From assembly GCA_025403435.1 (NCBI GenBank), contig CM046327.1, positions 16,740,440 through 16,804,439 of the forward strand: DNA of 64,000 nt, given 5' to 3'. The position numbers and the translations under genes were made by a program. This DNA comes from Artocarpus heterophyllus (Eukaryota; Streptophyta; Magnoliopsida; Rosales; Moraceae). Under the pieces are notes generated by a model that did not search any database, had not been told where the DNA came from, and saw nothing but the letters and a program-made list of their open reading frames with translations. Shown here in pieces: positions 14,811 to 27,749 of this stretch. The first letter of the stretch is position 1, and every line of letters begins with the position of its first letter.

Positions 14811-16957
14811 TAAAAAAAAAAACAGGAGTTGATTTGCTGAGAGAACTATCCACACAATTCACTTCGGTTTGATTTTGTATCTTATAAAATTGGAAATTCA
14901 GATACATGATAACAACAACAACACAAAAAAAAAAAAAAAAATTCAATTAAACCTTGTAAAGATCTAATATGTAGGCCGACATAGATTAAGAGTCTAGATT
15001 TGCCGACATAATTGGTTAGAATACTGTGACACCACAGATGTCTGCCTTTGCCCAAATTGATAATGATGAAGCCATGACAAGACAACATGGTCCACCTCCT
15101 CCTGTGTCGACGTGGACAATGCTTAGATATAGGATGTTTTATATGTTCGTAAGGCAATTAAAATTAAAAATTAAAATAATTTTATTGTAATATATAAGAT
15201 TTTTATATTATAAAATATATTTATTTATATTGTAGTATAAAAAAGTTTTACACTGTAGTAGTTTTAACTATATAGATAGAATAAGATTGTCAAATATATT
15301 CTTGCTTTATAATTCTAACCGTCAATATTGCAAGGCTTTTACATGGCCTATTGTAAAACAAAACAATATTTTAATATTTTACAATGTAAAACTCTGGCAT
15401 GTAACAACATGTGTTTTAAATTACTATGGTTTGAACCTTTCTCCAAAACATCTTAAGCATTTCTTCTTTTTTTTTCTACCCTTAAGAGGAAGTAATTTTT
15501 TTTATTCTAATTTTATAAAGCTTGTACAACGTGTGGGGAAGAAAGAGATACTAGACATGTTTAGAGAATTAATATGAGAAAAAAATGTATAGAGAATTAA
15601 TTAAGCAGTGATTTTATTAAGATCGTATTTTGGATATGGTTTCATTTTCTAAAGGACCATGATTCTGGTGGAATATTATAGCAAATCAAATATTTGGATT
15701 TTCAAGTTGCCATCCAGCTAAGCAAAAAAAAAAGTAAAATATCCTTTCATGTGGCGGGCAAAAAAAAATCCCTAAAAAATTTGGTTTTTGATTATCGGAT
15801 CTTTTGATATATAATTCTTGTCTTGTCCAACTTCTTAAAAGCCATTTTGTGAGAGTAGCTTAGACTGAAATGTCCACCAAATATTGTGACGAACTTCGTG
15901 TCTTTTGATAGATATATATAGATATATATATATGTATATATATATATAGTTTTAGTCTTCATCAAAAGCTTGAGTTAAATGCGTTTCCTTGACAACAACA
16001 AACCTTCCTTGTAGTCAACAAACAGACAATGACGAAATATTGACATTGCTACAATGGTTAAGGGAGCTTTTGCCAACCTTGTTAAGAAAAAATCATTTGA
16101 CTGTTACATAATAAAACTTTTATATATTATAATAAAAGCATTTAAATTTTTGGTTTTAATTGCATTGTTAAATAAACTCTTTTTTTTCTCTTTTTTCTTT
16201 AGTAATTTTTTGTATTGAAAAAATACTCCGTCGGTAAGTGTTATTTTTTTAACCGTCAAATCTATAGACAACAATGATTTTGGTCTAATTTAATGATTTA
16301 TTATATGAACCACCAAAGAAAGACTTTTTTATTTTCCTGGATTATTTTGGGATTTGCCTTACAGTCCCTTTTTTAGTCATTAAACAGACGCTAAATCAAT
16401 CTAGGGTGTTGAGAACTTTTGTTGATAGATTCTATCCAATAAAAAACAGTTCAATTTTTAATTATTAATATCAATTTAACTACTTTTTTATAGTATGTTT
16501 AACAATCTCAGTTTCAAATAACATTTTTAGTTATTATAGTGTAAAATTTTCATATATTATGATATCAAAAAAAATAAGTTACAATATAAAAATTTATACA
16601 TGTTATAATATTTTTAATTAAAATTAATCTAAAGTGTACTTTTTTAAAAAGTTATTAGTGTTGAAAAATAAGCTGTGCAATATATCTCAAAATAATAGGT
16701 TAATAGATTGCAATGTAGCCACTCCCCAGACATTGCACTTGAATTAGATTGCAAGGTAAAGCAATTTTGACCGGGGCTACAACACATGTTATCCCATGTC
16801 TAGGGATAGAAGTGACTTTGGCCAATAATAAAAAGGGATCGTGAAGGAAGATTGTCATAATCCATCAATCAAATCAAATCAATTATTTTTAAAGCAGATC
16901 TGACCCGATGGCCCAATCATGAACCGGCCCATCTTCATTTTTCTCTCTCTCTTATAG

Positions 16958-16962
<5 letters not shown>

Positions 16963-16990
<28 letters not shown>
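16963..16990. repeat. (AT)n microsatellite
   Basis: Uninterrupted AT dinucleotides followed by TTGTTTTTTTTG. Confidence 0.85.
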
Positions 16991-16993
<3 letters not shown>

Positions 16994-17239
16994 TTTTTTG
17001 TTAGACCTTATGCATGTATAAGAGCAATTTTCTTTGATCCTATATGCTATTGGTTGTGACCTCGTTATAAATAAAATAATAAAACTCAATTAAAAAAATA
17101 CTATATACTAGAGCTCCTAGTTTTCTAAGTACCTTGTTATAAATAAAATAGCTAAACTCGAGTTATATGATTTGAATTAAGATTTGAGTAAATGATTTAA
17201 ATTATTATCTAAATTGAAGTTTGTATGTGCATTAAATGA

Positions 17240-17400
17240 GTGTTTGGCATTAGTGCTCTAAAATCATTTTCTCAATTATAAACAGTGTAAAGCTCTCACA
17301 TGCTACAGTAAAAAAAAAATAATAATAATAATAAAAATCGCTACAGTATAATGTTCTCATATGCTACAGTAAAAAACAGTTATAACCACCCTGCCAAACA
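17240..17400. mobile_element. Best-preserved copy of the short TIR-element family
   Basis: It begins with GTGTTTGGCATTAGT and ends with CCACCCTGCCAAACAT, so the terminal 10 bases are inverted repeats at 9 of 10 positions. Inside are two direct copies of the core, AAGCTCTCACATGCTACAGT and ATGTTCTCATATGCTACAGT, separated by an A-rich and AAT-repeat tract. There is no coding capacity. Confidence 0.7.
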
Positions 17401-17463
17401 TTATAAATTTTAATACAGTAAAAAACAGTTATAACCACCCTGCCAAACATTATAAATTTTAAT
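17366..17463. repeat. Exact 49-bp tandem duplication
   Basis: Positions 17366-17414 and 17415-17463 appear identical. Each starts ACAGTAAAAAACAGTTATAA and ends TTATAAATTTTAAT. The unit spans the right end of the TIR element and the beginning of the adjacent dispersed repeat, so it arose after those two were joined. Confidence 0.9.
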
Positions 17464-17890
17464 CTAAGTATGGAATAATATTAGAATTTGTGTTTAAAGA
17501 GATAGTGAAAATGGTTTTTGATTTATTGACAAATCTAATAAAATCTTAATACTAATGATCTTAAAAAATGCAATATGGATCTTAAATTTATTCATCTCTT
17601 CACTATAAATATAATGAAAAAAGAATCATCTTATCTAAATATCAAATAAATAAGTTATGATTTTTTCCCTCAAATATAGGAAAGAATTTGAGTTTTTACT
17701 GTAGCAAAGATATTCGAGTATCACAAGTTGAGAGAAATCAGAACTTTAAAAACTTAGATATTCGATTTTTTGAACTCAAATTTGTATTTGAATATTAAGA
17801 ATCCTTTGAATACGTGTTTATTTCTTTCAAAATCTGAATCATTTGAGTATAAAGAATTTAAATTTTTAAAGTTATGTAAACACACTTCAA
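17446..17890. repeat. Dispersed AT-rich element, copy 2
   Basis: It is co-linear with positions 1-460 over about 440 bp: TTTTAATCTAAGTATGGAAT, TGACAAATCTAATAAAATCT, GCAATATGGAT, AAGTTATGATTTTTT and AGTATCA-type motifs. It also shares 'actgtagcaaa' and 'gagtatttgaa'-like words with the Tourist-like MITEs, so it may be a longer relative of that family. Confidence 0.65.
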
Positions 17891-18189
17891 ATGCCGGATT
17901 GACGGGATAACCAATACAGGGAAGATCTCGTGACAACTTGGTATTTCGTATCCTATAATTTTACACAAGTCTTAAGAAACCCCCTTTTTCCAAAAAGGGA
18001 ACATAAACAAATTAAAGTATAATTACAATATTAATATATCATAGGATTCCTGGGGAGGTTCAAGTTGCTTTTCGAGAAAGTATTAGAACAACACAACTTG
18101 GGAAATGGTGGTTCCTATAAATGGAAGTACATGCCAAGGCTTATCACATATTTAGACCTTAGCATTCCCCTTTAATGATGTCTAGGGTG

Positions 18190-18350
18190 TTTGACACATA
18201 TAGATAGAACCAATTTTTTAGTTTAAAATATTATAGCATGTGACAGCTTTATACTGTAATAATTTTTTACTTTTTACTATAGCATGTGATAGCTTTATAC
18301 TATTTTCTAACTAAAACATTAGTTCTAACTGCGTTTGTCAAACACATTTG
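18190..18350. mobile_element. Short-element family copy
   Basis: It begins GGGTGTTTGACACATATAGA and ends TTTGTCAAACACATT. The core is present twice in reverse sense (ATAGCATGTGACAGCTTTAT, then ATAGCATGTGATAGCTTTAT). The terminal GTGTTTGACA and TGTCAAACAC form a perfect inverted repeat of 10 bases. Confidence 0.7.
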
Positions 18351-18849
18351 TAATATGAGTGAGCATGTGATGCAATGTTTCTTGTTGTTTCTCCTATACA
18401 ACTTGTAATATACTATTATCTCTTTTCAAGATCTCCAATGACAAATCCAAAATCTCATCATCCATTTGATAATGCAGTAATTATAGTTCAAATTAAGATT
18501 GTTATAGTGATTTTTTACAAAATTTAAAAACAAATTTAGTTTGAACAGTATTGTCAAATGGTCTTATTATATTAGTGGAGACAACATTACGTATAAAATT
18601 TTGAAATAAAAAAAAATATCACATCAATAAATTTATTTTTAAATTTAAAGTTTATGATAGAAAATATTATAACAAACATAACTTTGTGGATTGAGCAACA
18701 TTTTCAAACTCCTAAAAAGTTCTAATGTTGTTTTACAATAAACTTTTACTCAGTCGTATTGAACAAAAAGCATTCTACTTCATGAGTTTTTGTATTTGAA
18801 ACTGTTTGCATCATAATCTTATCATCAGAAATATAAAATCAAAAGGGCA

Positions 18850-19010
18850 TTTGGCTTTTAATTAGAACTAATTGGTTCTAACTAACAAACAGTATGAAAC
18901 TCTTAATAGCTATAGTAAAAAAATAAAAAGTTGTTATACTGTAAAACTCTCATATGTTATGATTCTTAATTTTTAAGTTTAACTTCTAACCACACTTCTT
19001 AGACATCCTA
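18850..19010. mobile_element. Short-element family copy
   Basis: It contains CATTTGGCTTTTAATTAGAA, TTGGTTCTAACTAACAAACA, and a core ending CTCTCATATGTTATG. The right end is eroded (CACTTCTTAGACATCC). Confidence 0.5.
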
Positions 19011-19879
19011 TAAAATCTTTTAAGAAATTTATAACTAAATTGACATCTTTTAATGATCTTTCGCTGTTATTTTTTTTCCCTTTTCTTCCGCCCTTTCATA
19101 ATTATCTCTCTTCTTATTAAACCTTCTTGGTCTGATGACTAATCTCATAATATCAACTTGGATAGGAGGTTTAGCAAACCAGTTAATAGTTCAAAAACCA
19201 AGAGCTTTTACTTTATACATAACATATGACACTTTATATTGTTATTAGTTTGAACCAGTTTGATAAACAGAGGTTCATCAATACAGCTTTAACGAATAGA
19301 TCAAGTGCAAGATGTAAGCCAACCTTCTCATATCTTGGCATTTGGTTTCTGGGTTTGAATTGGAAGTTTTAGTTTGAATTTTGAAGTTTTGTAATGGAAA
19401 CCTTTCTTTAAAAGAAGTGTAATTTGAATCTATGGTAGAAAAAAGAAATGTATTGGTTTCTTCTTTCTTCTTAGTTTTTAATTTTATTCTTAAATAGTTT
19501 TACAAAATTAATTTGGATTTATTAATAAAAGGTATGTTAGGTAATATATAACCTAATAAACGTTAGCAATAATTATTGTTATCGGTTTAATGTTTATTAG
19601 ACTTAAATGCGTTACTAAATGGTTATAGTTGTGATCACATTACAAACAGGATATTGTTATCTGATCATGTAGTATTCTTATTTTTTTTTTCCAAGGAGAT
19701 CATGCAATCTGATTTGGATTAGAAAATATCGCGGTTATAAGATGGTTTTTTCCCCTTGACTGGAAGAGAACTTTTTTTAAGGCTCTAAAATAAAAACAAT
19801 GTCTTGTCACAAGTTTTAAGGAAAATCCATTACTTCGTTTAATAACTTTCTATATATACTTCGCGTTTGATTTATAGGC

Positions 19880-20025
19880 CATTTAAAAAATAGTTAGAAT
19901 CAACGGTGTTAATTTAATAACAGTAGTATGTAAGAGTTTTACACTGTAGTTTTTTACTATAGTATGTGAGAGCTTTACATTAATCACAGTTATAACTAAT
20001 GGTTAAAATCACTTTTTCAAAACAC
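19880..20025. mobile_element. Short-element family copy
   Basis: Two reverse-sense cores, AGTATGTAAGAGTTTTACAC and AGTATGTGAGAGCTTTACAT, lie between TTAGAATCAACGG and AACTAATGGTTAAAATC. Confidence 0.55.
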
Positions 20026-20192
20026 TTATTAAGCTACCCAATGCATAGATCTGCCTTGTAGTTTGATGCCAACGTGAAACATGTTGTTCTTTTAAAAGAA
20101 ACATTTTTAGATTGTAGTTAAACCTTTAGACAATTCTCCAACGTGTACCTTTATCGCTAGCGCATGTTTTCAAATTGTTAAATCTGGTTAAA

Positions 20193-20225
<33 letters not shown>
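20193..20225. repeat. (ATT)n microsatellite
   Basis: About ten uninterrupted ATT units. Confidence 0.9.
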
Positions 20226-23200
20226 TTCTATAGATTTGACAGTTGAAAATATATAGCTATTGGTAGATTACTTTTTCAATACCTATTCGAGAAATTGCCT
20301 AAACTTTTATTTAAAAGGAGAGAGAGACTTTTCTTTCTTTCTTTCCTTCTTTTTTATAAGAAAAATATCTAAAACATCTCTTGTGTCTTGCCTAAATACC
20401 ACTTTTGTCCTTCTTATTATAAAAATGCCTAAAAGACCCTCTGAATTTTCATAATCATACTTAAAAAATACCCCTTGAAGCAATTAAACTTTTTGAAAAA
20501 CTAAAATTACCCTTTCTAACTTTTATTAAATACAATTTAAAACATTATTAAACCAAAATACTAAACAAAATCAATCTTAAAAAGTTAAAACTAAAAATAA
20601 TTGAATTATTTGCTCAATTGATATATTTAGTTGAACATTTTGAATTACCTTTTATGTAATTTTTTTAGTCAAGTCATATTTATAATAACATTTAATATTG
20701 ACTGTGAAGGATAATCTTAAAATTTTTTAAAAAATTAATTGCTTCGTGGAGTATTTTGAGTATAATTTTATAAACACATAAGATGTTTTGTGTATTTTGA
20801 TAATAAAAAGGAAAAAAAATAATATTTAGGCAAGACACAGTGGGTGTTCTAGGTATTTTTTTTCTTTTTAATTAACGTTTAGAAAATTAGATTAGGTGGC
20901 TTTTTTAATGACCTCTTTAAAATAAATGACCATAACTTTTTTAAATCAGACAAATGGTCGTTTATCAGTGATAAAATGAGTTTATTTGATAAACACCTCG
21001 AGTTTATCAGACAAACTCAAAATTTCCACTGATAAATTGTCATTTGCTTAATTTTAAAAAATTTGTGATCATTTATCTTAAAAAGTAACTTTAAAAAATG
21101 TCATTTACCTCTCCCTATGACATTTTATCAACCTCAAGGAAAAAAAAAAAAAAAAAGAACCAACCAACCTCATGTGCGGTCATTATTATAAAATCAATAA
21201 ATAGCCTACGTTTTCTAACGTCCAAACAAAGGAGTTTGTTTGTGTTCATGAGTATATAAGGTTGTTGCTTAAAAGTCAAGCTTAGAATCAATCCTTTTGA
21301 GTTCTTTCTTGTAGGATCCACATTTATCATTGTTAAAGTTTGAAACTTTACTCCCTGCAGTGTCATTTAATGATGCCCATATTTTATATTAAGAGACAGC
21401 CCCCCAAATACGTGATAGTTTTTGTCCCTTGCTTATCACGTGGTCAATTGTTTTTTTTTTTTTTTTTTTTTTTTGGTGGGGTCTAACCTCTTGTTGCTAA
21501 TATATAAAATCTGATTCAACTTTAAAATGATAATAAGTCAAAGTTTTTTTTTTTATTTTTTAAAGTGATGTACCCTGTGTTTTAAAATTATTCAGAAAAT
21601 ATATCTTTAATTATAGATCGTTGCAAATATATGCCGTCAGATTACACTGAACAGGCGTATGTAAATCTTTTGTCCATCAACGATTTATTATAACTACAAA
21701 TATGACCAAAAATATCATCAAACGAACAAAAAAAAAAAGCTAAAATTTTATGAATATAATGAAACGTATATACATTTTTTCCTAAACTGTTTAAATTTTT
21801 TAGAAAGTTTTTCTTCTTCTTTTTTTTTTTTCCTTTTTCAAGGATAGTTAGTTCAATTTCTATGTCAAACAACATGATGATAGAGAAAAGATATATATTT
21901 ACCTCTTAAAAAAAGGAAAAAATATATATTTTTCTATTAAATAAAAAATAGGAAAATATATATATTTTTCTATTAAATGCAATTTCATGGTATACATAGG
22001 CAACAACCAAAAACTAAAGGTATATTTTCTCAATAATTCTAAAATACAAGATACATAAAAGGGTATATATATAACTTAAATTGAACTTGTAAAGCAAAAT
22101 TGTTGTTTGATTGGTGAAAAACTAATTGTGGCACCCATAATTGCAATTTTTTACCACTTTCATCCTCTAGTGGATTTTTTTTTCGATTTGTTGTTATTAT
22201 TAATCCAGACAAAGAGACAGATTTTAAGCTAATGGGTATTAATAACAGCCAGGCTTGTCTATTAATACTCACATGCTCCCAAAACTACTACTAAAATTTG
22301 TTTCCCTTGTACAAACATCAACATATATACAACAACCATATATTCCAAACTTCATATTACTAATATATTGCTAATATATTGTTTGTTTCATAGTTTTGAA
22401 TTGCAATTCAAAATTTTCTGTTACGCTATTTTTTTTCACCAAAATTTAAATTTTTGTTCAAATTTTTTATTCACCGATGTATCAAACAGTCGTAATCGAC
22501 ATCAAAACTTTTTTTAAAAAAATTGACATCAGAACTTTTTTTAAAAAAAGCTTAATGGGGGTATAAAAATCAAGTGTGAATCTCTGGAGAACAAAAAAAA
22601 AAAAAAAGTAAATGTTTAAGCAAAGAGGTTACGTTGGATACAGACAGAGCATAATTTAAGGCAGTGGGCCTAGGGATGGCACAACCTCAAGAGGGATAGA
22701 AAAATGTGGGCCTGGGCTTTTGAATAATTAAACAGAAACAAGAAAGTTGTGGAGGCCCACTTGAAAAGTGACTGTTTCCACTTGAGGAAAACAACGTAAT
22801 TCGACAATTGCCTCGTCCCACTTCCAATATTAGAAGGTATTTCTTTTTAACTTATTTATTTATTTATCTATTTGTTTTTATTCTTTCATTTTATTTATTT
22901 ATTTATTTATTTGCAGTTTTGCAAAGGTTAGTGTAGTGTGGGAAGATTAAGATAAAATGAGCGTTTTGAGGGTTAGACGCCTATTTGACTTAGCTAAAGG
23001 GCCGGGCTCTTAGGTTTCTGGGCCTCATTTTGGAATTTTGTCTGCGCCGTGTTCCGTGGCCCACAGTTTTGTACCTCTCCCCTCCTGTGGGCCCCCACGG
23101 TTCTCCCCGGACTATTTTCTGTCTGTTTTCTCTGTGATACAATTTCGACCAGCCGTTTAAGCCTTTAGAGGGAGAACCGGGGACACAAGGCATACTAGAA

Positions 23201-23324
23201 GAGGATTACAAATTGATAACAAGAGGGGGAAGGAGTTCTGGGAACATACTTAAAACTATGAGTTTAAACTTTAAATATTGTAGCATGTGAGAGTTTTATA
23301 TTATTTATAATTGAAACTATGGGG

Positions 23325-23475
23325 TAGTTTGGTATTGTTTTTGAAATAGGTGAAAATGTTTTGTTTTGAAAAATGAAAATATTTTGAGAATTGCACTAAA
23401 AGTGTTTTTAAAATTTTTGGCTCGAAAAACATGTAAAAACATTTTCAAAAATCCTGAAAACATAACGAAACAGGA
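23325..23475. mobile_element. 'GGTATTGTTTTTGAAA' short element
   Basis: It starts TTTGGTATTGTTTTTGAAAT and has GGTGAAAATGTTTTGTTTTG, then GGCTCGAAAAACATGTAAAA and ATTTTCAAAAATCCTGAAAA. The same ordered words occur near 26232-26366, 60000-60140 and 60258-60375. It is non-coding and probably a MITE. Confidence 0.5.
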
Positions 23476-24739
23476 CATTTGAGTTTCAACTAAGTTATTA
23501 AACACCTTCGTAAACTTTAGATATAAAAATTATGGCATATATTTTTTAAAAATAAAAATCCTCAAACCCTCCATCACCTCTTCTCTTTTTCATACCTATG
23601 TTGTAATCGCCATCTCTGTTTCCTCTCATATGTTTCTAATAAATGCCCTTTGCTAAAAACTTAATTTTTTTTTCTTGGTAGAAGTATAAAAAAGCTGTTT
23701 TTATTAAAGTCACGAAATTTGTTATGGTTATTTTTAGTACTCGGTCCTGTTTAATTTAATGGACATAAAACTCTACTACTCATAAAACAACAAATCATAG
23801 TTTAAAAAATATATTATATATCAGATCTTGGCTAGTATCTTAGGAGCAATAAGATTCTAACTCTATAAGAATAAAAATAATTTTCTTATTTTTCAAAAAG
23901 TTAAATTTTTTAAAAAAGGTTGTTTGATTTCTCTACATATAAATATAAGAAGGTTTTTGTTTATGTTTATATTTTGGGCAATATTATTCATCCTGATCAG
24001 GCTATAGCTTTGCTCTCTCAATAAGATGGGCCCACTTGATCCATCAAATGAGACTTATCTCATTGAAAGGACCAGGCCACAGTTGGATGAAAAAAAAAAA
24101 AAAAAGGTTTTACTTATGTTTTTCAATTTTATAAATGCATAGCTGTTTTCACAGTGTGTTGTTGTTGTTGTTGTTGTTTGTGTGTATGTACATATAATGA
24201 TGATGATGTCAAGCATGATGATATCTCGTAAAAATACGAATCTATCTATCAATCTATTCGTATGGTTTTTGAGTTGGCTTCGGCATTTTAGTCAGAAGTT
24301 AGACCCACGCGCTCTTACTCAAATTGCCCTTCACGCTCCTTTAGTCAATTGGATTTTTTTTTTTTTTTCCCTCTCTTGTTTTCCTCTTGGAGTCAATAAC
24401 AGCCTTTTTGTTGTCGGCCTTCGTTGTCAGAGGGGTTAGGCCTTATCATTACTACTTTATTTTTTTCTTATTTTACTAAAAGAGAAATTAGCGGAAATTT
24501 TGAGTTATGATGAAGGGTAATTGAAATATAAAATTAGGAAATTAACATGAGATTTGTTCTACCACGTTTTAATAACTATAATAAATAAATCTACATGCTG
24601 TAGCATGCGTTTTTAACACGAAGCAGGCTTTAGATCATTTATCGACAAAAGAACATCTGTATATTTTATGTACTTCACTAGCTAATTTTTTTTTCCCAAA
24701 AACTATAAGAACATCACTATTTCCAATTAAATTAAAGGG

Positions 24740-24910
24740 GTGTTTGGCAAGTCGATCCATACCATAGTTCGGACTATTTTTTTTGTCATAAAAAGTGTAA
24801 AGCTCTCACATATTATAGTAACAATAAAAAAAATCACTACAGTGTAAAACTTTTACATGCTACAATAAAAACACTTCTAATCAACAGTTCTAACCACCCT
24901 ATCAAACACT
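24740..24910. mobile_element. Short-element family copy with clear termini
   Basis: It begins GGTGTTTGGCAAGTCGATCC and ends AACCACCCTATCAAACACTT. Two direct cores lie inside: AAGCTCTCACATATTATAGT and AAACTTTTACATGCTACAAT. The shared order of parts with the copy at 17240 supports one family. Confidence 0.65.
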
Positions 24911-25994
24911 TTATAAGTGTAAATGCAAATGTAAATTTCACATATGAGATCATATTTAATAACTATATCATGTTAGGTATTATAGTTATTGTTATATAAC
25001 TTTATCGGAAGCATGAAGTTCACATCCTCTTATTCCAAGCCACAAAAAAAAAAAATTAAAACAAGACGATGACTATTTATATGACGCTTGTTTCATCCTT
25101 CAATGTGCTTCATCCATGCATAGGGAAGAAGCCATATAAGGACGTGGCCCGCCTTTTGATTTTTTTTCTTATAATTATATATATATAATTCTATAGTAAT
25201 TATATTTTTTTCCTTTTAAAATTAAATTATTCTAACTCTACTTTTGTCCATGCACCATATTATGAGTCGTACACTTAGTATATTTTGTTTTTTCGAAGAT
25301 TATATGAACCTTCTATTGTAGGGAACATTTTTATCCCTACATAACGTTCATTTTTTAAGTAGGAGATTTTACCCATTGTAATATAAACAAGAAAAACATG
25401 AAAAGAAAAAACAAAGAAAAACATAATGACTAACAAAATTGCATGGTTGTTAAGATCTTAAAATGAAAGAGGAATAGCATTTTTTTTTAAGAAAATTACA
25501 TTGATTGTGTATTTTGTTAAAATAAGTTAAAATATGTCTAGATTTTTTTGGGGGAGAAAGTGCATTCTTCATGATAGAGGTTCACAAAATCATGAACAAA
25601 GAGCACATTTAGAAAACTTAAGTTTGAGCCTAAAATATTATGATAAAGGCTCTTTTGGTTCATTGACTTAAAACATACGGTTTAAACTGTTTTGGTTTGA
25701 AATGTATACCTTGAAAAATAGGTTCAGAAAGTTGAAAAAAATAAGGAGGTTTTTTTTTTTTTTTTTTTTAAAAAAAATTTAAGCTACCTTTTAGTTTAAT
25801 TGTCAAGTTGATGGTTCAAATTAGGAGTTACTTTTCTTTCTCAAACATAATCTTATGGGAAATTTTGGTCTGGTCCACTCGAACCATTGAATCAAACGGG
25901 CTTTTAAATTTTGTGAGAAAAAATATTGTAGTAAATTGATTTAAACTAAAATTTTTCAATAGGAAATTACCTTCCCATAGGATTTTGATAAACT

Positions 25995-26230
25995 CAGTTT
26001 GAACTCATCAGTTTCAACTCAAATAGTGAAAGCTCTCACATGCTATAATACTTTTAATTTTAATTCTTAGTTCCTAACTTACTTCTTAGTTTCCAAACAC
26101 CTTTCTAAACGGGCTTGTATTATTTACTAATAGGTCGTCTGAAACCGGTTCTAACTGTGGTTTCAACTAATAAACAATATAAAATCCTCATATATTATAG
26201 TAAATTGTTATAGTATAAAACTCTCACATA
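25995..26230. mobile_element. Short-element family, two adjacent diverged copies
   Basis: The first holds GTGAAAGCTCTCACATGCTA and ends near CCAAACACC. The second holds GGTTCTAACTGTGGTTTCAA, a core resembling ATCCTCATATATTATAGT, and AACTCTCACATATTT. Confidence 0.5.
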
Positions 26231-26231
26231 T

Positions 26232-26366
26232 TTGCTCTATTTATTTTTGTTCTCAAAATTGTTAGAAATATTTTCATATGTTTTTTAAGACAAAAATTTT
26301 AAAAATAATTTTAGTATAATTTTAAAAAAATTTTAATTTATTTTAAAAATAATACTAAATGGCCTC
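26232..26366. mobile_element. 'GGTATTGTTTTTGAAA' family, diverged copy
   Basis: It contains TTTTTGTTCTCAAAATTGTT, ATTTTCATATGTTTTTTAAG and AAAATAATACTAAATGGCC. It appears inverted relative to the copy at 23325. Confidence 0.4.
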
Positions 26367-27749
26367 GTTATAATTCTTAAACTTAAACGACCTATAAAAT
26401 GAAATATTAAAATGAACAAAAAAATCTATCAAAACAATAACCAAGAAAAAAGCGAGAAGGTGAAAGCACGCGAAGGAAGAGATTGGGGAGGGAAGAAAGG
26501 GTCATAAATACGAGGTACAGAGAAAGGGGAGGGCATGGGGCTGTAGAAGAACCAAAGAGGCAAAGGTGGCCCTCTTCCCGTACTCTTGGATTGGACTTTT
26601 CTGGAAAGAGCTTCCTTTTCCTCCTATTATTCCCATTTCCTTTTCTGATACCAAACACCCCCTTTCCCCTTTCTCAATTCTCCTCCTTCTCCCTGCTCTT
26701 GGCCCTTTAATTCCCATAATTACACTAGACCCCCTTCACTTTTCCCAATTTGCCCTTCCACGACCTTTTACTATTTCTTGCTCTCTTCTCTTGCACCAGA
26801 AAATAAAGTAAAATAAAATTCAGGTGAAAGAAACAACAATTTAAGCTAAACATGGAATATGTATATATTATCATAAAGAAAAGAAATAAAAAAATATACA
26901 ATATTCTTTGTACACACATTTCTTTTTCCTGTGACTGAGCAATTAGCCATCTTAGTTTAGTCCTTGCCTTGTCTATTTCCATTAGTGGGAAATACATATA
27001 CACATATATAGAGAGAGAAAAAGGCTTTTCGATTTGGTTAACGTGGGAAAGTTGTGTAAGAAAGAGATGGTTCTTTCTTTCAAATTTTCCAATCCGATGC
27101 TCTCCTTATAAACCCACCATAGAAAAAATTAAAAAAAAGGACATATATATTAGATACATACACACACAAAGATTTATTAACAGAAAGGTTTGATACAGTA
27201 AAGTTTCCACACAGAGTTGTAGGGCTATACATATTAAAAGCAGTATAAAACTTTCATGTATTATAATTTTTAAACTAAAATTTTTAATTTAATCGATTTG
27301 TTAAATGCCCTTTAGATCAACAGCCAAATAGACATATAAACTTTCTATTTGATACCTCAATTTAAACTTATCGATTCAAACCAATTCTAATATAAAACTT
27401 TTAACAGTTATAAAATAAAATAAAAGATAATTATATTATAAAATTTTTATATGTTATAATATTTAAACTCATTTTAACAGTTAAACCTATAAATTTCTCA
27501 ACTAAAAACAAAAAAACAAATGATTTGTGGGAAAATAAAATACACTAATAATAATATATAATGTTTTATATTGAAAAAAGAGGATACATTGGAGTCGCTG
27601 TTCAGAGATGAGAGAGTGAATTATGAGTAATTGGAAAGAAAGGGTTGTCAAGTGGTTAGAGAGAGGAAAGAGAGAGTATTAAGGTTGATATTTGATACTT
27701 TCGGGTAGGCTTTTGCTGAAACTGGCCTCGTCTATGCTGTATTGGGCAG

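Noticed and set aside
22990..23193. GC-rich open frame on the minus strand
   Set aside because: It is a short, basic and low-information peptide without domain, start context or exon partners.
26407..26811. Overlapping open frames on both strands
   Set aside because: Opposite strands are open because of purine/pyrimidine skew. No protein family is recognisable. Could be upstream AP2 regulatory sequence.
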